Notes under the pieces: model-generated
The model's database searches: none
Told to the model about the DNA's origin: nothing
What the model saw: the letters and a program-made list of their open reading frames with translations, nothing else
DNA from: Branchiostoma floridae
Taxonomy: Eukaryota > Chordata > Leptocardii > Amphioxiformes > Branchiostomatidae
Length of the DNA: 64,000 nt
Assembly (NCBI RefSeq): GCF_000003815.2
Contig: NC_049981.1
Location: 2,346,010-2,410,009 of the forward strand
Direction: 5' to 3'
Shown here: positions 57,146-64,000 of the stretch, piece by piece
Layout: each line of letters starts with the position of its first letter
How positions within the stretch are numbered: the first letter of the stretch is position 1
Made by a program: the position numbers and the translations under genes

Positions 57146-57388
57146 GATCTGAAGCAGTGTCCACAACTAGTCAACTGTCTGTAGGACCTGAAGCAGTGTC
57201 TACAACTTGTCAATCATCCGTAATACATACCCGAAGCAGTGCTTACAACTCGTCAACCGTCCATAGGATTTGAAACAGTGTCTACAACTGGTCAACCATC
57301 CATACAATCTGAAACACACAATGTCTACAACTCGTCAGCCATCCATAGGATCTGAAACAGTGTCTACAACTGGTCAACAGTCTGTAGA
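57111..57388 (+). repeat. 39-bp tandem repeat spanning the gene B stop codon
   Basis: About seven units of CTGAAGCAGTGTCTACAACT plus GGTCAACCGTCCATAGGAT. The first is the C-terminal coding sequence (LKQCLQLVNRP then stop); the others follow in the 3' UTR with substitutions and small insertions. Most units keep the TAG in register. Confidence 0.88.
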
Positions 57389-60300
57389 CAATTCAGCTGC
57401 CTACCTTTTGTGGCTATATCAGTCAAACATGTCACATGTTATCACTTCAGAAAGACCAAGGAGGTGCTCTCATGAAACCTTCTGGGATATAGATGCCATA
57501 TTTGGCTGCCTACTGAGTCTTAATACATCAGATACGTCTTCATAAAGGTAACTCTGTTCAGAGAACTGTTGGCAACTACAAACTTACTGTTATAAAACAA
57601 ACTAATTTTTTTTCCATGAACAAATCAGCCAAGAACCAAATATGGTATCTGGGAAATGATGACATGATCCATTATTAGTTTATTGAGGAAGAAGGATGGA
57701 AGATGGACAAATAAGTTAAGAAGGTAAGTAGAGGGCATGAAGCAAGGAACTTTTTGACAGTCGGAACCCAATTCAAGAGGATGTAAGGAAGGTTCATCTT
57801 TGGAGAAGAAAGTCCTTTGATTAAAGGATCCTTGTGCAAAAGACTTGAGGTGCTGTTGGACTGTAGAATGCAACACTCTGGAAGATACGACTCCATCCAG
57901 CTTCAGCAAACTGCCCAGATCCTCTGGTCACAGCAGGTCCACCGCGGGAACAGTTCAACTACTGGTATCAAAGGACTAAGGACTCACTCCACACCTCTGT
58001 TGTGCATATTGTCATTGGACTAATGAAAGTTTCAGTGTTGTCCTGAAGTCGAGGTTATCCAAGTGATTTTTGTTGATATTGAAAGCCGGGGAAATACACG
58101 GCACTTGTTACCTCACTTGAACATTTCTAAAATTGGAATGGTGAAACCATCTGTAGACTTTGTTAGTTGTATAAGTGTATGTATCTTACTTTAGAACGAT
58201 TACATTTACTAAGTAATGATGGGAGTGTTGATAACATTTCCTTCACTTTTTCTACAAAGAATCTCCATGACATACTTCAGGTTACATCCTGAACATGTAA
58301 ATGACTATCTGCAACATTTTCTATGGAGTAGCTTAAAGTCATTACTCAAATTCAGACAGTGCCAAGTATCAGAAAGGTGTAATAAGTGATCCGTCTAATA
58401 TTTAGTTTGCATTGTACTTAGAGATGTATTGGGCAATGAAGCCCTTAATGTTATTTAGATCTCATAATGATGGTACATGGTGGTTGTATAGATCTACAGC
58501 AGTGTGACTAGTTTAGAGGCCATGTATAATCCTAGTGAATTTGTTGTGCCTGTATCTCTAGCATACACGATCATAATTGAAAGAAAGACAAATTTTATAG
58601 CAGTTGGAGAGTGCAATTCATGGCAGCTCTTAGTTTCCAGCAGATCTGTTGTAGTTCATTATTGTTTAAGTTATCTGTGGTACTCTGAACTCTGTACTAA
58701 AAGGAAGCTGCAAGACAGATTGGCAGAGGTAAAGAATCATCTAGAAATCCTTGGACCAGAATCGACATGTTTAATGATGTTTCAGTAAGATTTAATCATT
58801 GCTGAACACCTTTTTTTTTTGTTTCTATAATGGAGTGCCCTGAGAGCAGTGTTTTATAGTTGTCTTTTACAGTATCTGCCAACATTCTTTGTGGTACTTT
58901 CGCCATATTGTCATACAACGTACATGTTATAACTGTTATATAACTTGATGTACTCTTAAGAGCACAAGGAAGGGTCAGCAAAATAAGCTAGTTCATTGAA
59001 ATGCATATGAAAATGTCAAAGTTGAAGGCCCCTTGCAACATAAAAGGATTTGCCTTCAACTTTGACAAGTTCCCTACAATGCTGTAAATCTTACTATCAT
59101 AATGTTAGAAGATGTAACAAACAGTGGTAACAGGCAGTGATGTCTACAGATGCCAATCCGATACATGATGGTATCAAGTTGTCTGAACTCTGATACATAA
59201 TATTGTCAATTTGATATTCTAGATCTTTACTCCGCATATAGCAGCAGGTTGTTAAAAACAAGTGAACATTCTTGCGCAAATGTTGCCACATATAATCTCC
59301 AAGCAGATGTAAGGGACAGGCACATTCTTTGTGCTTTATGCTAGTTTTTACAACATTTGGTACGCTTTTCGGGTACTCCCTTTTCTATGTACTCCATCAG
59401 AAGAAGAAGAAGCCAAAGAACTCAATGTTGCAAAAATATGTTACACACAAAAAATGAGCCTACAATAATCTTCTGGTTCCTATCTTCAGACAGTAGTGTT
59501 GCTTGGCACAGCAAATGCACCAAAGGTCATGGCCTATTTAATCTGATAAAGGCTAGACATGATTAACAAGGTATCCTTTGCACAAACCTTCCCTTTGTTT
59601 CATCTGTGTTGATATTTTACATTGTTGAGTAATAAGCTGTGATCAGACACAACAAAGGAGCAGTTGCTTGCTGTGTTTGGTCTCAGTTTATATCTCGGAA
59701 AACTGTGTTTAATCTTTTCTGTTATTAGTTACCAATTGTGAGGGTAACTCTGGTGACTGTGCAACCAAACCTTACTTCAAGGTTGCTTACAGCTATGAGA
59801 ATGAACAGATAGCACTGCCATGTATGTGTGTCTGTTTCTAATAACCGTTATATATTATAGTGTTTATAACATGGGCCACTGTAACTACAGTTCTTGTTAG
59901 TCATGTATCCCACCAATGGCTCCAGTATACTACAGACAGGCGTATGTTTTGTATTTGTAAAGCGGAACTTGATCTTAAACAATAATACAGCAGCCAAGAT
60001 GTTATATAGATCAGACAAGTCCAGACATTTGTGCTAAGCTTGGTTGTATATGAGCAGCTGAGATGCCTCAGTGTCACACATTGCAGCTACATTTTGTTAT
60101 GTTGATTATTTAGTATGTGACCACCAGAGTTGTACGCCTGTTGTGTAATGTCCTACACAGCTGTTGTAGTATCGTGCGGCAATGATAAGGCCTGTGCTCA
60201 GGACTCCAGTGTGTTATATAGTATAAAGTATAGTCATGTTCTAAACAGATTATACAGTAAGCGAGCAAAGTTGTACAACTGTGGAAAGACAGAATAAAGT

Positions 60301-60540
60301 TGATGCTCGTGAAGTGTTTTGTGAAGTGTCATCTGGTCAGTTGGAACTCGAAATCCCCTCCCTCTGTAGTCTCCAAGCAGATGCAAGAATTCAGTTCATT
60401 CTTTGTATTTTATGCCTGTTCTTTCAACATTCAGTACTCTTTTCTTAAGCATTGTATTGGTTTCAAAGGTTGGTCTTTTCATACTATGTATACTAACATA
60501 CTAGATAAAGTATTTGATGTCATAACGTCTAAAATAAAGA
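57389..60540. other. Downstream of gene B, probable 3' UTR and flank
   Basis: No gene is seen. AATAAA signals at 60293-60298 and 60533-60538 (+) are candidates for gene B, giving a long UTR if used. The segment 59294-59370 (CTCCAAGCAGATG, CATTCTTTGTGCTTTATGC) is repeated in diverged form at 60369-60440. Confidence 0.4.
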
Positions 60541-61000
60541 CATCAATGAAAAGTAGCTTTCCGGATCATCGAGATTCTGGGAGAGTCCTATGGACTACAA
60601 GCCTTGTAGAAACGTAACTAATTTTTATCAATCAAATGGCTTCTACTTTCCATCCACGACTTCTCCTATTGAAGTGATAAAAATAACGCACACTTTGTAA
60701 TCTTGACGCCATATGCCGTTTGAAAGTTAATCATATAGAGTTCTATTAAAAGTTATTATGTAGATACAACGCGAAGTACCTCCAAAACATTATTACGCAT
60801 TGTAGCAAGGTATTAAAACTAAAAGATTTTTTGAAATCCAAACGACTTTCAACAATCACTTAATGTCACTTCTTCACTTTATGTACATTGAGTCATCCTG
60901 AAGTCATAACCTCTAACATCAAGACAACAGTGAAATGCTTTCCAAATCATGGAGATTCCAGGAGAGCTGACAGTTTTCAAGCCTTGTTCTACTGTTTGAA

Positions 61001-61145
61001 AATGAAACCCCCTATCTGTTACAGTAGGCTCGCCCAAAGTTCTTATCTGTGAAAATGGACCCCCTATCAGCTACAGTAGGCTCGCTCAAAGTTGTAATCA
61101 GTGAAATGGAACCCCCTATATGCTACAGTGGGATCGCCCAAAGCG
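61001..61145. repeat. Tandem repeat, about 50-bp unit, three copies
   Basis: Each unit has AATG(G)AACCCCCTAT followed by GCTACAGTAGGCTCGC-like and CCAAAG sequence. The third unit runs into CGGGAAAGCGG. Confidence 0.75.
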
Positions 61146-62267
61146 GGAAAGCGGTGCACGCTGGGAACGAGCAGCCATTTTCATAACCTTTGACCCATAT
61201 GCTTCCTTTTAAACTGCATGCACAAGCAATTCAAGACGACTTTGGGAGGAATTATTGCCGAAAATAGCACGTTTAAAGGTACCTGGAGATTAGTAACAGC
61301 TTTGTAAAGGGACTGAGAGTAAACATTGGTGATGAAAAGTTCAGGAAAAGAAGCTGTGGCAAGGAAATGGCTGGGATCGCCATCGTACGTACGTGCATGG
61401 CATGGGTTTCCATTTTTGTTCAGTTTTGGGAAAATAGAAAAAAAGATTTTATTTATGAGGAACACAACTTAATTTTCCAGTTAGTTTTCCATTCTTTAGT
61501 GTCCTGTTTGGTAATGCTTGTGTGTGTGTGGGGGGGGGGGGGGGGGTACATATCAGGACAGTGCGAGTGTGGCATAATTTTGAGGTGTCATGGACTGCTA
61601 GACGCGTTGTTGATATATCCCCCCGTGTGGCCCCAGAGCCAGTTTACTCACCTGAAAATGTGCAGAGTGACTTGTAAAACCATTGGATATTATTTGACGT
61701 CCTTGGTAAAACAGATTTTTAGTATTTCTTTCCTTGTTTTTGTTTTACATGAAAAAGTGTGGAATCACTGGTTGTCACCTCTTGAGCTGTTGTTTTTCGT
61801 GAGAATGCTATGAATGGGTTTGGCAATAAGGTTGCATACCGCCTTGAACATGAATGTAATTTGTTAGTGGTGCCTGTTGTCTTCTCTAGGCAAGGTTGGG
61901 CCAGCCAAGAGATAATGTTGTAGTGCAATGTTTGCTGATTGAGTTTCTGTAGTCACCAGTGACAAATCTAGCAGCTAACTGCTATACGTTACACAAACAT
62001 ACAGACTCCAGTTTACGTCAAGGAAGGTCAGACATCCAGGTAATGAAATATACCAAGTAGCGCAGCAACTACATGTACACAAACAACTTGATATGAGTTT
62101 CCAATGTCATGTCCAGTTGCTTTAACGTTTAAGTAATTGCTACTTGGTGAGATTTCAGATTGTCTTCTAGACAGCTAGTTTACATGTCTGACTGAGTCTG
62201 TGAGGATGCATAGATATAGATGTATCCGTAAATAGTGTCATCAGGTTGGTAAATTACTTATATACTA

Positions 62268-62909
62268 ATATAGTAAGGTTCTTTGTTACACAACCAAATT
62301 TGTACTCACTTCCAACGTTTTGATGTCTGTCAGACACCATCATCAGGATTAGAATGACTAGGACAGCATTCTATAAGTAGCAGCAAGAACCAGACCTAGT
62401 CATTCTAACCCTGATGATGGTGTCTAACAGTAACAGACATCAAAACGTTGGAAGTGAGTACAAACAGGGTTAGACAAGTTTTCAAAAATTCACTTGTCCT
62501 ATCGGGCAAGTACATTAAAAATTTACTTGCCCGTACCAGATTTTCACTTGCCCGAAATTTTAATTACATTTTTCTATGTGTTTTCCCTTTCATAAATTTT
62601 CTCTTTTGTTAAGAGACCATGTCTAGCGAAATAATAGACGTTAAACGAGGACAACAACAACAACAAAATCCATGTCTCTGATGGCTTAAAAATGACATGG
62701 TCAATATAGGCAGGCATTCAGCCCCATGTGCTGTCACACTCAGTGGTAATTTGAGCGGGTCACATCTGGAAATTTTTACTTGCCCATCGGGCAAGTGGGG
62801 AAGCACTTCTGCTTGCCCGAACAGCACTTTTACTTTCCCGGGACAATCGGGCTAATGGACTTGTTTATCCCTGACAAATTTGGTTGTGTAACAAAGAACC
62901 TTACTATAT
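62268..62909. mobile_element. Foldback element interrupted by a MITE
   Basis: The left arm (ATATAGTAAGGTTCTTTGTT, then ACCAAATTTGTACTCACTTC and CAACGTTTTGATGTC) is matched in reverse complement by two right-arm parts on either side of 62465-62873. Removing the insert restores a continuous arm of well over 100 bases. Confidence 0.85.
62465..62873. mobile_element. MITE nested in the foldback element, 5-bp target duplication
   Basis: Ends CAGGGTTAGACAAGT and ACTTGTTTATCCCTG, flanked by ACAAA on both sides (62460-62464, 62874-62878). 409 bp with repeated ACTTGCCCG motifs. Same end type and target size as the element at 18505-18805. Confidence 0.82.
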
Positions 62910-63055
62910 GAGATATAGATGTATCTTGTAAACTGCTATATTAAAAGGTTGCAGTCACTAGTAAGATATTATTGAACAGCTACGTATGATCATGACTGGT
63001 TAAGCTTGAATGTTGAACATTACACGTATGATGATTTGCTGGTTGGATTGCATGG

Positions 63056-63200
63056 GGCAAACAACAGCACATTGAGCTAAGGCCCAATAGGTCAGGAGTT
63101 CAAATCCTGCTGTGTCACTGATCTTGTGCCCTTGGGAAAGGCACTTTGCACAACTTTCCTGACTTCACTCAGGTGAAAATGAGTACCTAGCATTGCTTAG
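63056..63200 (+). mobile_element. tRNA-derived SINE
   Basis: The tRNA-like head includes GGAGTTCAAATCC. The body motif is TTGTGCCCTTGGGAAAGGCA followed by CACTCAGGTG, as in the copies near 11600 and 29950. Confidence 0.65.
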
Positions 63201-64000
63201 GACATTAAAGGGAGGTCCCGTGTTTGGGAAGAGTAGGGGCATGCCCCGGTGTGCGTTGGTGGAAATCCTTCTGTCTGGAGTTAGTGATTCACTTCAAATC
63301 ACCCGGATGGAGGTCTGGCAAACCTTCTTCTCGTATCAACCATACCTTGATTTACACCATTCACCCAAACAGGAGACCTGGCGCATCCATGTCTTGTAAT
63401 CAGCCAGCGAAAGGGTATGCCACCCTGTATGTGTAAGGGGCAGCATAACTATGTTGTGCGTAAGCACGCCGATCAATGATGATCGTGATCATCATCATGA
63501 TTCTCTTGTGCAGGAAAGTTTTCATGTCATCTATTGCTAGAATGTGTAAAAGATAAAATCTACATTGTGAAACCTTTCTGTAGATATCTGAGGTGCTGCT
63601 CCTTCTTTACACACTTACACAGCCTTCTTGGCCTGAGGAGTGATTGAACTGTGACTATAGATGCTTCATAGTCATACATACACCGCTCATGATGGTTACA
63701 TGCTGGATGTGTGATTGTCATGCACTGAGCACATGTTAGCAACATGATGTTGATATGCTCTTCAAATGAGAATCACATGCACAGCACATGGCCATCATTG
63801 GACCTGCTATGTCCCGTCCAATATTAGGTATATAGGCTTCTAACTTTGTGTTCTGCATTTGCTTTGCAGGTGTTTTATTGCAGTGGTTCAGATGTCTCAG
63901 TCATGGCGAATCATGTGAACATCACGTCATTGTGTGCTGGGTACATGATAGCCCATGCTTAAAGCCTACGTCACCCTTCCAAACCTGGGCCCGGCTAGGC

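Larger units (their letters stand above)
60541..64000. other. Right-edge intergenic region with repeats
   Basis: No convincing gene. It holds a diverged copy of 60517-60605 at about 60898-60990, a three-unit tandem repeat (61001-61145), a poly(G) run near 61532-61546, a foldback element with a nested MITE (62268-62909) and a SINE (63056-63200). Confidence 0.5.

Overview
The window looks like nuclear DNA of an invertebrate deuterostome, most likely a lancelet (Branchiostoma-type genome). This is inferred from intron-containing animal genes (sulfite oxidase, SAFB), short GT-AG introns, many small inverted-repeat elements and tRNA-derived SINEs. No database search was possible, so the species is an inference.

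Layout. (1) 2171-5065 (+): a three-exon gene with a signal peptide and 36 tandem copies of a 13-residue unit ending in Gly-Lys-Arg. This is the classic layout of an amidated neuropeptide or peptide-hormone precursor; I do not recognise the peptide. (2) 6068-6430 (+): an orphan C-terminal fibrinogen-domain exon. (3) 9401-17912 (+): a complete nine-exon mitochondrial sulfite oxidase gene whose introns hold duplicated splice-site and exon fragments, SINEs and MITEs. (4) 21894-27701 (-): a 1935-residue intronless gene (A) with five copies of an unrecognised ~110-residue helical domain, a Gln/Trp/Pro repeat and an Arg/Ser-rich region. (5) 33826-48709 (-): a twelve-exon SAFB-like gene (SAP domain, RRM, Arg/Glu-rich coil). 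(6) 51782-57145 (+): a 1787-residue intronless paralogue (B) of gene A with one copy of the ~110-residue domain. A and B therefore flank SAFB in opposite orientations.

How the genes relate. They are separate transcription units. Sulfite oxidase and gene A are convergent, with candidate poly(A) signals about 340 bp apart. SAFB and gene B are divergent across about 3 kb. SAFB and the A/B proteins all have features typical of nuclear RNA-related proteins (RRM, SAP, RS-rich tracts), but nothing in the sequence proves a functional link.

Exon coordinates were built by hand from GT-AG sites and phase continuity. All three multi-exon models close in frame: 543, 588 and 1261 residues. The remaining DNA is intergenic or intronic and rich in mobile-element debris; element class names rest on visible terminal repeats and target-site duplications only.
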